A stretch of DNA of 64,000 nucleotides from Limnohabitans sp. Rim8 (GTDB lineage: Bacteria > Pseudomonadota > Gammaproteobacteria > Burkholderiales > Burkholderiaceae_C), in assembly GCF_945901735.1 (NCBI RefSeq), contig NZ_CAMDLM010000017.1, positions 18,348-82,347 of the forward strand, read 5' to 3'. The notes under the pieces were generated by a model, which was not told the origin of the DNA, did no database searches, and worked only from the letters and a program-made list of their open reading frames with translations. The translations under genes and the position numbers were made by a program. The number at the start of each line of letters is the position of its first letter. The stretch's first letter is position 1. Shown piece after piece: positions 28,955 to 37,671 of the stretch.

Positions 28955-29014
28955 GTCTATTTAAAATACAAGTGTATTTTTTATAGACAAAGTCGGTGTA
29001 TTTTTTTCAAACAC
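28955..29014. promoter_or_regulatory. Dyad and direct repeat, candidate enhancer (UAS) of the ABC importer
   Basis: A 34-bp dyad at 28955-28988 has a perfect inner part (AAAATACA-AG-TGTATTTT, 28963-28980) and outer arms GTCTAT/ATAGAC. The half GTGTATTTTTT recurs at 28996-29006, 24 bases on, followed by CAAACAC. The centre is about 150 bases before the predicted sigma-54 start site, the classic enhancer distance. Because it begins four bases after the activator stop, a weak AT-rich terminator is an alternative reading. Confidence 0.5.
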
Positions 29015-29094
29015 ATGGGTTAAAAGTATTTTCTAGCGGTCTCATTCCTCAGGCTTGACAAGGGTTTGCGTGACTTTGTCGTGGCTCTTGTGAT

Positions 29095-29110
29095 TGGCAT
29101 GCAATGTGCT
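29095..29110 (+). promoter_or_regulatory. Sigma-54 promoter of the ABC importer operon
   Basis: TGGCATG-CAAT-GTGCT matches the consensus TGGCACG-N4-TTGCW with one mismatch in each box and the required GG-N10-GC spacing (GG 29096-29097, GC 29108-29109). Transcription would start near 29121, 41 bases before the binding-protein ATG. Confidence 0.65.
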
Positions 29111-29161
29111 TTTGTATTTTTGCGCCGCAAACCAGCGGTCAATTTACAAGGAGACTCTCGC

Positions 29162-30349
29162 ATGTTCCGTCGACACCTCATTTCCTTGGCCGCACTGGCC
29201 GCCAGTTCCGTTGTGATGCCCGCCGCTCTGGCCCAAGGCAAGGACATCAAGATCGCCCACATTTACAGCAAGACCGGCCCGCTGGAAGCCTATGGCAAGC
29301 AAACCCAAACCGGTTTGATGATGGGCCTGAGTTACGCCACGGGCGGTACCATGGAAGTGGCTGGCCGCAAGATCGTCGTGATCGAAAAAGACGACCAAGG
29401 CAAGCCGGACCTGGGCAAAAACCTGTTGGCTGCGGCCTATGGCGACGACAAGGTGGACCTGGCCGTGGGCCCGACCGCTTCGCCGGTGGCGCTGGCCATG
29501 CTGCCGGTGGCCGAAGAGTACAAAAAGATTTTGTTGGTCGAGCCTGCCGTGGCTGACTCGATCACGGGCGACAAGTGGAATAAATACATTTTCCGCACCG
29601 GACGCAACAGCAGCCAAGATGCGATTGCCAATGCCGTGGCGGTGGACAAAGACGGTGTGAGCATCGTCACCATGGCGCAAGATTCGGCTTTTGGGCGTGA
29701 TGGCGTCAAGGCCTTCAAGGACTCGGTCAAAAAAGCCAAGCTGGTGCATGAGGAGTACCTGCCGCCTGCCACCACCGACTTTACCGCCGGTGCACAGCGC
29801 ATGATCGACAAGCTCAAGGGTCTGCCTGGACGCAAGATCATTTTCATCATCTGGGCCGGTGGCAACCCCTTCAAGATCGCCGACATGGACTTGAAGCGCC
29901 ACGGCATCGAGATCGCCACCGGTGGCAACATCCTGCCCGCCATGGTGGCCTACAAACAGTTTCCCGGTATGGAAGGCGCGGCTTACTATTACTTTGGCAT
30001 GCCCAAGAACCCGGTGAACGACGCCATGGTGGCCTCGCATTACCAGCAGTTCAAGTCGCCCCCAGACTTCTTCACAGCCGGTGGTTTTTCTGCCGCCATG
30101 GCTTTGGTCACGGCATTGAAGAAGACCAACGGCGACACCAACACCAACAAGCTGATCAGCACCATGGAAGGCATGAGTTTTGACACGCCCAAGGGCAAGA
30201 TGACCTTCCGCAAGGAAGACCACCAAGCCATGCAGAGCATGTACCACTTCAAGATCAAGGTCGATCCGGCTTTTGCCTGGGGCGTGCCCGAACTGATCCG
30301 CGAGATCAAGCCCGAAGAGATGAACGTGCCGATTCGCAACAAACGCTGA
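29162..30349 (+). CDS. Branched-chain-type ABC importer, periplasmic binding protein
   Basis: A 395-residue type I periplasmic binding protein (LivK/peripla_BP_6 class) that delivers substrate to the LivHMGF-like transporter encoded downstream. A Sec signal (MFRRHLISLAALAASSV, cleavage near AALAQG) is followed by KIAHIYSKTGPLEAYGKQ, the family opening, and KDDQGKPDLGKNL. GGAG ribosome-binding site decides the start, although the frame is open 32 codons upstream. LivK-type proteins bind amino acids, amides, urea or aromatic acids; the ligand cannot be read off here. First gene after the sigma-54 promoter. A palindromic repeat separates it from the ATPase genes, which may allow higher expression of the receptor. 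Confidence 0.88.
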   Translation: MFRRHLISLAALAASSVVMPAALAQGKDIKIAHIYSKTGPLEAYGKQTQTGLMMGLSYATGGTMEVAGRKIVVIEKDDQGKPDLGKNLLAAAYGDDKVDLAVGPTASPVALAMLPVAEEYKKILLVEPAVADSITGDKWNKYIFRTGRNSSQDAIANAVAVDKDGVSIVTMAQDSAFGRDGVKAFKDSVKKAKLVHEEYLPPATTDFTAGAQRMIDKLKGLPGRKIIFIIWAGGNPFKIADMDLKRHGIEIATGGNILPAMVAYKQFPGMEGAAYYYFGMPKNPVNDAMVASHYQQFKSPPDFFTAGGFSAAMALVTALKKTNGDTNTNKLISTMEGMSFDTPKGKMTFRKEDHQAMQSMYHFKIKVDPAFAWGVPELIREIKPEEMNVPIRNKR

Positions 30350-30379
30350 TCGGGTTCGGCTCATGGCCGTGGCGGTCCT

Positions 30380-30410
30380 CTGGATCGCCACGCTTCGCTT
30401 GCGATGACGG
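30380..30410. repeat. Short hairpin repeat of the ATCGC...GCGAT type
   Basis: ATCGC (30384-30388) and GCGAT (30401-30405) flank CACGCTTCGCTT. The wording GCCACGCTTCGCTTGCGATGA resembles a dispersed intergenic repeat that I know from many proteobacterial genomes; a copy number cannot be shown from one window. Confidence 0.45.
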
Positions 30411-30427
30411 CGGTGATCGTTTGAGTC

Positions 30428-30504
30428 TTGTAGGTCGGTGGCTTTAGCCCCGACGTGCAGGCTGAGCAAAAGCCTTTGTCGGGGCTAAAGCCGCCGACCT
30501 ACAA
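30428..30504. repeat. Long palindromic (REP-like) element inside the importer operon
   Basis: Two 27-base arms (30428-30454 and 30478-30504) are inverted copies with a single mismatch, which becomes a G-U pair in RNA. They begin TTGTAGGTCGG and contain GGCTTTAGCCCCGAC. The 23-base loop holds its own AGGCT/AGCCT stem. The last arm ends 17 bases before the LivG start. Such a stable RNA hairpin can protect the upstream message from 3' decay or limit read-through; it is also the form of mobile REP elements. Confidence 0.75.
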
Positions 30505-30520
30505 AAAATGATTTGACTCC

Positions 30521-31285
30521 ATGCTTGAAACCCAAAACCTGACCGTGCGCTTTGGCGGTCATGTGGCCGTGAACGCGGTCTCGTGCCGCTTTGAACCCGG
30601 CACGCTCACGGCCATCGTCGGCCCCAACGGCGCGGGCAAAACGACCTACTTCAACCTGATTTCTGGGCAGTTGCCTGCCACCGCAGGCGCGGTGCACCTC
30701 AATGGGCAGGAATTGACCGGCTTGCCCGCATCGGCGCGCACCCGTGCCGGTTTGGGCAGGGCGTTTCAGTTGACCAATCTGTTCCCCAATTTGTCGGTCC
30801 TCGAAAACGTGCGCCTGGCCGTGCAGGCCACGAAAGAAGGCGCACACCGACGGGGCCTGAACCTGTGGAGCATCTGGAGCGATCACGCGGCCTTGACTCA
30901 GCGCGCTTTGGAGATTTTGCAATCCGTGACGATGACCGCACAGCAAGACGCCCCGGTGGCCAGTTTGTCGCATGGCGACCAGCGCAAGCTCGAAGTGGCG
31001 CTGCTCATGGCGCTGGAGCCTTCGGTCTACATGTTTGACGAGCCCACCGCAGGCATGAGCCACGACGAAGCGCCGGTGATCCTCGACCTGATTCGCCAAT
31101 TGAAAAAAGACACAACCAAAACCATCTTGTTGGTGGAGCACAAGATGGACGTGGTGCGTGAGCTGGCCGACCGCATCATCGTGTTGCACAACGGCACCTT
31201 GGTGGCCGATGGCGAGCCCAATGAAGTGATGGCTTCGCCCATCGTGCAAGAGGCTTACATGGGCAAAGCCAGGGTGGCTGCATGA
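30521..31285 (+). CDS. ABC importer ATPase, LivG type
   Basis: Cytoplasmic ATPase subunit of 254 residues. Walker A GPNGAGKTT near residue 33, Q-loop region GRAFQLTNLFPNLSVLENV, a modified signature LSHGDQRKLE typical of the LivG group, Walker B VYMFDEPTAGMS and the LivG-specific C-terminal extension (GEPNEVMASPIVQEAYMG). The second ATPase gene overlaps its stop as ATGA. It pairs with LivF to drive the LivH/LivM channel. Named by subgroup only, since the transported compound is unknown. Confidence 0.9.
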   Translation: MLETQNLTVRFGGHVAVNAVSCRFEPGTLTAIVGPNGAGKTTYFNLISGQLPATAGAVHLNGQELTGLPASARTRAGLGRAFQLTNLFPNLSVLENVRLAVQATKEGAHRRGLNLWSIWSDHAALTQRALEILQSVTMTAQQDAPVASLSHGDQRKLEVALLMALEPSVYMFDEPTAGMSHDEAPVILDLIRQLKKDTTKTILLVEHKMDVVRELADRIIVLHNGTLVADGEPNEVMASPIVQEAYMGKARVAA

Positions 31286-32007
31286 GCACCCACCTGCTGA
31301 CCCTCGAAGGCGTGCACACCCACATCGGGGCGTACCACATCCTGCACGGGGTGGACTTGGTTGTGCCGCGTGGTGAACTGACCTTGCTTTTGGGCCGCAA
31401 TGGCGCGGGCAAGACCACCACGCTGCGCACCATCATGGGCCTGTGGCCCGCCTCGCAAGGGCGCATCACGTTGGGTGGTGAAGACATCACACAGCTCCAC
31501 ACGCCCGCCATTGCGCAAAAAAACGTCGCCTATGTGCCCGAAAACATGGGCATCTTTTCGGACCTGACCGTCAAAGAAAACATGCTGCTGGCCGCCCGCA
31601 GTGCCCAGCATGCGGCGCAGATGGACGAAGCGCGGCTGCAATGGATTTTCAAACTTTTCCCACCCGTGGAAAAGTTTTGGAACCACCCGGCGGGCAAATT
31701 GTCGGGTGGGCAAAAACAGATGCTGTCCGTGGCGCGTGCCATTGTGGAGCCGCGTGATTTGCTGATCATCGATGAGCCCAGCAAGGGCCTGGCCCCGGCC
31801 ATCATCCAGAACATGATCGACGCCTTTCAACAACTGAAGGCCAGTGGCGTGACGATTTTGCTGGTGGAGCAAAACATCCACTTTGCCCAACAGTTGGGCG
31901 ACAGCGTGGCGGTGATGGACAACGGCCGTGTGGTGCATGCAGGCCGCATGCAGGCGCTGACCGAGGACACAGCTTTGCAGCAATCCTTGTTGGGGCTGGC
32001 TTTATGA
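31282..32007 (+). CDS. ABC importer ATPase, LivF type
   Basis: Second ATPase subunit, 241 residues. Walker A GRNGAGKTT near residue 36, YVPENMGIFSDLTVKENML (the LivF Q-loop context), signature LSGGQKQMLSVARA and Walker B LLIIDEPSKGLAP, all characteristic of LivF. Starts within the last codon of the livG-like gene and itself overlaps the permease start, so these genes are translationally coupled and should be made in equal amounts. Confidence 0.9.
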   Translation: MSTHLLTLEGVHTHIGAYHILHGVDLVVPRGELTLLLGRNGAGKTTTLRTIMGLWPASQGRITLGGEDITQLHTPAIAQKNVAYVPENMGIFSDLTVKENMLLAARSAQHAAQMDEARLQWIFKLFPPVEKFWNHPAGKLSGGQKQMLSVARAIVEPRDLLIIDEPSKGLAPAIIQNMIDAFQQLKASGVTILLVEQNIHFAQQLGDSVAVMDNGRVVHAGRMQALTEDTALQQSLLGLAL

Positions 32008-32990
32008 AATTGTTTCAAGACGTGGACATCCGTCCTTTGCTGCTCGTGCCGGTGCTGGCCTTGCTGGCGTTTCCCTTGATCGGCTCGGGCTCAACCTGGC
32101 TCACGCTCACGGTGGCGGGTCTGGCCATGGGCATGATCATCTTCATCATGGCCTCGGGCTTGACGTTGGTGTTTGGCTTGATGGATGTGCTCAACTTTGG
32201 CCATGGTTTGTTCATCGCGCTGGGCGCTTTTGTGGCCACCAGCGTGCTGGGTGCCATGGGCGACTGGACGGGCTCGGGCGAGTGGTGGCGCAACATGGTG
32301 GCGGTGCTGCCCGCGATGCTGATTGCCATGGCCGTGGCAGCCGCTGTGGGGCTGGCATTTGAACGCTTCATCGTGCGGCCCGTTTATGGCCAGCACCTCA
32401 AGCAAATTTTGATCACCATGTGCGGCATGATCATTGGCGAGGAACTCATCAAGGTCATCTGGGGGCCGCTGCAGATTGCTTTGCCTTTGCCCGAGGCCAT
32501 GCGTGGCTCGGTGCTGTGGGGCGACGCCGCGATTGAAAAATACCGATTGCTGGCGGTGGTGGTGGGTTTGGCGGTGTTGGCCCTGCAGATGTGGGTGCTT
32601 GGTCGCACCAAGATCGGTCTGTTGATCCGTGCAGGCGTTCAGGACCGTGAGATGGTCGAGTCGCTGGGCTACCGCATTCAGCGCCTGTTTGTGGGCGTGT
32701 TCGTGGTGGGCAGTGCATTGGCCGGCTTGGGCGGCGTGATGTGGGGCCTGTACCAGCAAAACGTGGTGCCGCAAATGGGCGCGCAGGTCAACGTGCTGAT
32801 TTTCATCGTCATCATCATTGGCGGGTTGGGCTCCACGGGCGGTGCTTTGATCGGGGCTTTGCTGGTGGGCCTGATGGCCAACTACACCGGTTTTTTGGCG
32901 CCCAAGGTCGCGCTGTTTTCCAACATCGCGCTGATGGCGGCGATCTTGCTGTGGCGGCCGCAGGGGGTCTACCCCGTGGCCAACCGTTGA
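32004..32990 (+). CDS. ABC importer permease, LivH type
   Basis: Membrane subunit of 328 residues with about eight hydrophobic helices. The LivH hallmark ASGLTLVFGLMDVLNFGHG lies near residue 52, and the conserved cytoplasmic loop with RAGVQDREMVESLGY near residue 210 contacts the ATPases. It also contains GGLGSTGGALIGALLVG near 275. The start overlaps the LivF-type stop. Forms the channel together with the LivM-type subunit 10 bases downstream. Confidence 0.9.
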   Translation: MKLFQDVDIRPLLLVPVLALLAFPLIGSGSTWLTLTVAGLAMGMIIFIMASGLTLVFGLMDVLNFGHGLFIALGAFVATSVLGAMGDWTGSGEWWRNMVAVLPAMLIAMAVAAAVGLAFERFIVRPVYGQHLKQILITMCGMIIGEELIKVIWGPLQIALPLPEAMRGSVLWGDAAIEKYRLLAVVVGLAVLALQMWVLGRTKIGLLIRAGVQDREMVESLGYRIQRLFVGVFVVGSALAGLGGVMWGLYQQNVVPQMGAQVNVLIFIVIIIGGLGSTGGALIGALLVGLMANYTGFLAPKVALFSNIALMAAILLWRPQGVYPVANR

Positions 32991-33000
32991 AGGGCAGGGC

Positions 33001-34104
33001 ATGTTGAACCGTTTGATTTCCAACGACCAGCCGCGCAGCCGTTTGCTCGCTGCGGTTCTGATTGTGATTTTGTTGGGCTTGGCCTTCGCACCTTTTTTGT
33101 TCCCGGGGGTCAAGGCCTTGTCGGTGGCGGCCAAGGTGTTGATTTTTGTGGTGCTCGTGGTGGGCTTTGATTTGCTGTTGGGCTACACCGGCATCGTGAG
33201 TTTTGCCCACACCATGTTCTTCGGCATTGGGGCCTATGGCATCGCGATCGCGTCGAACACCTGGGGGCCAACGTGGAGCGCTATTGGCTTGGGTTTTGCG
33301 CTGTCCTTGGGGATCACGCTGGTTTTTTCTTTGGCCATTGGCTTGTTTTCGCTGCGGGTGCGGGCGATTTTTTTCGCCATGATCACGCTGGCCGTGGCCG
33401 CTGCTTTCCAGACGCTGGCCTCGCAGTTGTCGGACTTCACGGGGGGCGAAGACGGCTTGAGTTTCAAGGTGCCCGAACTCCTGTCGCCGGGCACCGAATT
33501 CAGTGATGCGCCGTTTTGGGGGGTGTCCCTTGACGGGCGTTTGCTGTCGTACTACCTGTTGTTTGTGCTGGCCTTGGGCATGCTGCTGGCCATGCTGCGC
33601 ATCGTCAACTCGCCGTTTGGCCGAGTGCTGCAAGCGATTCGCGAAAACGAATTTCGGGCCGAAGCGATTGGTTACCGGGTGGTGGTGTACCGCACGCTGT
33701 CGAGCGTGCTGTCGGCCTTGTTTGCCTGCGTGGCCGGTGTCATGCTGGCGCTTTGGTTGCGCTACAACGGGCCCGACACATCGCTGAGTTTTGAAATCAT
33801 GATGGACGTGCTTTTGATTGTGGTGATCGGCGGCATGGGCACGGTGTATGGCGCGGCCATTGGCTCAGTGCTATTTTTGCTGGCGCAAAGTTATTTGCAA
33901 GACCTGTTGCGCCTGGCCAGTGAGGCGGCTGTCGCCTGGCCTTTGTTGTCGGCCTTGTTGTCACCCGACCGCTGGTTGCTGTGGTTGGGCTTGCTTTTTG
34001 TGCTGTCGGTTTACTACTTTCCTACCGGGGTGGTGGGGCGCTTGCGCTCTCTCGCCACCTTGAAGATGGCGACCCCAAAGCCAGGCCGGGAGGAGGCGTC
34101 ATGA
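33001..34104 (+). CDS. ABC importer permease, LivM type
   Basis: Second membrane subunit, 367 residues and about ten helices. LivM features: LLLGYTGIVSFAHTMFFGIG near residue 60, the EAA-like loop RVLQAIRENEFRAEAIGY near 210 and GGMGTVYGAAIGS near 280. The C-terminal part carries extra hydrophobic segments after residue 310. Its stop overlaps the start of the hydrolase gene (ATGA), tying that enzyme to the transport operon. Confidence 0.9.
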   Translation: MLNRLISNDQPRSRLLAAVLIVILLGLAFAPFLFPGVKALSVAAKVLIFVVLVVGFDLLLGYTGIVSFAHTMFFGIGAYGIAIASNTWGPTWSAIGLGFALSLGITLVFSLAIGLFSLRVRAIFFAMITLAVAAAFQTLASQLSDFTGGEDGLSFKVPELLSPGTEFSDAPFWGVSLDGRLLSYYLLFVLALGMLLAMLRIVNSPFGRVLQAIRENEFRAEAIGYRVVVYRTLSSVLSALFACVAGVMLALWLRYNGPDTSLSFEIMMDVLLIVVIGGMGTVYGAAIGSVLFLLAQSYLQDLLRLASEAAVAWPLLSALLSPDRWLLWLGLLFVLSVYYFPTGVVGRLRSLATLKMATPKPGREEAS

Positions 34105-34967
34105 GCTGCACGTCCCACTATGTTCAATGCGCCGGGCTGGAAATCCATTACACCGATTGGGGCAAGGCCGAAAAAGGCACGGTGATCGCTTGGCACGGCC
34201 TGGCCCGCACGGGCCGCGACATGGACGAGTTGGCCGCGCACCTGGGTGCACGCGGCTGGCGCGTGATTTGCCCCGACACGGTGGGGCGCGGGTTGTCGCA
34301 GTGGAGCGCCGACCCTGAAAACGAATACTGCCTGGCCTTTTACGCCCGCCTAGCGCGAGAGCTGATGGAGGGCCTGCAGCTGCGGGCGGTGCATTGGGTC
34401 GGCACCTCGATGGGCGGGGCGATTGGTACGCTGTGCGCTGCAGGCCTGGCAGAGCCCACGCTCAAGCACCGCATTTTGAGTTTGACGTTGAACGACAACG
34501 CGCCCGAGTTGGCGTCTGCAGCCATTGAGCGCATCAAGACCTACGCGGGCAGTCCGCCGAGCTTTGCCTCGGTGACCGAGTTGGAGGCTTTTTTGCGGCA
34601 GGTCTACCAGCCTTTCGGTTGGCTCAGTGATGTGCAATGGCGTCGCCTGACCGAGACCTCGGTGCGACGCCTGCCTAACGGCCGCATCACGCCGCATTAC
34701 GACCCGGCCATGGCGGTGCAGCTGACGGTGCACCCGAACGACTACCTGATCTGGCCGCACTATGACGCCCTGAATTTGCCCGTGCTGCTGCTGCGAGGCG
34801 TGGCTTCGGATTTGGTATTGCCCGAAACCGCGGCCCAAATGCACCGCCGAGGTCCAGGCGCACGCGGTTTACTCCAACACATTGAGGTGCCGGGCTGCGG
34901 TCACGCCCCTGCGCTGAATGTGCTGCAACAGTTGGAATGGGTGACCGATTTCATCGAATCGGTGTGA
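34101..34967 (+). CDS. Alpha/beta hydrolase coupled to the ABC importer
   Basis: A 288-residue cytoplasmic alpha/beta-fold hydrolase. Oxyanion region WHGLARTGRDMDELA, nucleophile elbow VGTSMGG (Ser near residue 103), likely acid in RGVASDLVLPE and catalytic His in GCGHAPAL near the C-terminus complete a triad. The reaction cannot be assigned: esters, lactones, amides or C-C bonds are all cleaved by this fold. The four-base overlap with the LivM-type gene and position as the last gene of the sigma-54 operon imply that it acts on the imported compound or on its first breakdown product. Confidence 0.8.
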   Translation: MSCTSHYVQCAGLEIHYTDWGKAEKGTVIAWHGLARTGRDMDELAAHLGARGWRVICPDTVGRGLSQWSADPENEYCLAFYARLARELMEGLQLRAVHWVGTSMGGAIGTLCAAGLAEPTLKHRILSLTLNDNAPELASAAIERIKTYAGSPPSFASVTELEAFLRQVYQPFGWLSDVQWRRLTETSVRRLPNGRITPHYDPAMAVQLTVHPNDYLIWPHYDALNLPVLLLRGVASDLVLPETAAQMHRRGPGARGLLQHIEVPGCGHAPALNVLQQLEWVTDFIESV

Positions 34968-35045
34968 ACAGATAGGAATTCAATCGGTGCGGATGGCCTG
35001 CTGTGGCGCTCAAGTTCAAGCCCATTGCCAATGCGGTGCTGGGTG

Positions 35046-35726
35046 TCAGGGCGCTGAGCGCTGCGCCACAAGTCGGCTGAACAACTTGTGTTCGCAGGCG
35101 GGGTCGCTGCAGTCGTTGCATTGCCACACGCTGCGGCCCTGGTTGATCGCGAACTGGGCTTGATCGCGGAGGTGTTGAGCAGATGCATCCTCGCCCGCCA
35201 AACCCAATGCCAGCAAGGCGTTGTTCAAGCGCTGTGGCCCTTGGCCATACACCACCCGATAGGCCAAGCCTGAGCGCTCCAGCGCTTGCCGCACCAAGGT
35301 GTCGACTGGGCCGCGTACCTGGGGGCCATCGCGTTGCAGGCCATCGGCCACCCAAGGCAGGTCCAGCCCCATGACCAAGGTGATGTCGTACAGGGTCTGG
35401 TGCGCCAAAGCCATCGGGTAGAGGCGCTCGTCATCAAACAGAAGGTGGCTGTAGACGGCGGTCATCAGGGGCGTGGTGTCAGACAAAAGCCAGGTGTCGG
35501 GCGCTTGCTGGGCCATGGGGTGCGCGCAATTGGCTTGCTGCTGCGCGATGGCCATTTGCTCGTGGCGCTGAGGGGTACGGCCTGCGCGGTCGCACCAGTG
35601 GCGCAGCACTTCGTCCACCGTGTGCACCGCTTGGCCGCGTGCGCGCAAAACATCCGCCAGTGCCGAGGTGATCCAGCTTTTGCCGGTGCTTTCAGCACCC
35701 ACAATGGCGACGCGAAGGGCGTTCAT
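35046..35726 (-). CDS. NadR-like P-loop ATPase/kinase with a Cys-rich tail
   Basis: A 226-residue protein opening with a P-loop, VAIVGAESTGKSWITSALA, as in the AAA_28/NadR ribosylnicotinamide kinase group. The Asp of a Walker-B-like strand is seen in LVMGLDLPWVADGLQRDG, and the following RGPVDTLV region is typical of NadR-type kinases. It lacks the N-terminal nucleotidyltransferase and DNA-binding parts of full NadR. The C-terminus carries C203-x2-C206-x4-C211-x-H213 (CNDCSDPACEH), which could bind zinc. The gene is 34 bases after ftsB on the same strand and probably ends the pyrG-ftsB transcript. A role in NAD salvage is possible but unproved. Confidence 0.7.
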   Translation of the reverse strand: MNALRVAIVGAESTGKSWITSALADVLRARGQAVHTVDEVLRHWCDRAGRTPQRHEQMAIAQQQANCAHPMAQQAPDTWLLSDTTPLMTAVYSHLLFDDERLYPMALAHQTLYDITLVMGLDLPWVADGLQRDGPQVRGPVDTLVRQALERSGLAYRVVYGQGPQRLNNALLALGLAGEDASAQHLRDQAQFAINQGRSVWQCNDCSDPACEHKLFSRLVAQRSAP

Positions 35727-35760
35727 GTCGCCGCTGGCATCCGCCCGATGGGCTGGTGGT

Positions 35761-36036
35761 TCATTTGGCGATCTGCACGAAAATTTCGTTGGCCTTGACC
35801 ATGCCCAGTTCCTGCCTTGCCCGATCTTCCACCATGTTCAGGCCTTCTTTGAGGTCGTTGACTTCGGCGCTCAGTTGCTCCATGCGGCGGCGGGCTTCTT
35901 CGTTGGCCTGCTTTTGCTGCGCCAGCTCTTGCCGCAACTCACGCACATGCGGCAGGCTGCCCGGGCCGAACCACAGTTGTGCTTGCACGATCGCCAGCAG
36001 GGCGAACAGCAGGAGCGGGACCAGGCGGGTGCCCAT
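35761..36036 (-). CDS. ftsB: Cell division protein FtsB
   Basis: A 91-residue bitopic membrane protein of the FtsQLB division subcomplex. One N-terminal helix (VPLLLFALLAIVQAQLWFG) is followed by a leucine-zipper coiled coil (residues 28-70) and the conserved C-terminal part EDRARQELGMVKANEIFVQI, which matches the FtsB/DivIC motif around the Glu-Arg-Ala-Arg-x-Glu-Leu-Gly-Met sequence. Directly downstream of eno, 10 bases apart, the usual arrangement in proteobacteria. Confidence 0.93.
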   Translation of the reverse strand: MGTRLVPLLLFALLAIVQAQLWFGPGSLPHVRELRQELAQQKQANEEARRRMEQLSAEVNDLKEGLNMVEDRARQELGMVKANEIFVQIAK

Positions 36037-36046
36037 GACTGAATGC

Positions 36047-37342
<1,296 letters not shown>

Positions 37343-37383
37343 TCAAAAATGAAAAATAAAACGGGCATGCAGCAGCCCAAAAA

Positions 37384-37671
37384 TCAAACGCCTTCGACGG
37401 CCACCATCCGCATGATGGCCGCGCCTTCCCGGGCTTCGCGGGCTTTGAGGTATTCGGGCAGTTCGTAAAAAGCTTTGGCGGCTTCAAAAGAAGGAAACTT
37501 CAGGACGACGATGCGTTCGGGCGCCCAGTCGCCTTCGAGCACTTGCACTTGGCCACCGCGCACGCAAACTTCTGCACCAGCGGTTTTCATGGCGGCTGTC
37601 GACCATTTTTTGTATTCTTCGTACTGCACCGGGTTGGTGACTTGAACGTGGGCAATGACGTAAGCGCTCAT
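37384..37671 (-). CDS. DUF1330 domain protein (dimeric alpha-beta barrel)
   Basis: A small cytoplasmic protein of 95 residues. The start [20 protein letters not shown] and the later [18 protein letters not shown] are the two conserved strands of the DUF1330 family, which has a ferredoxin-like dimeric fold. Function unknown. It overlaps the kdsA stop by four bases (ATGA) and is followed by eno; this position between kdsA and eno is common in Burkholderiales, hinting at a housekeeping link that remains undefined. The long open frame upstream is inside kdsA and is not part of the gene. Confidence 0.85.
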   Translation of the reverse strand: MSAYVIAHVQVTNPVQYEEYKKWSTAAMKTAGAEVCVRGGQVQVLEGDWAPERIVVLKFPSFEAAKAFYELPEYLKAREAREGAAIMRMVAVEGV

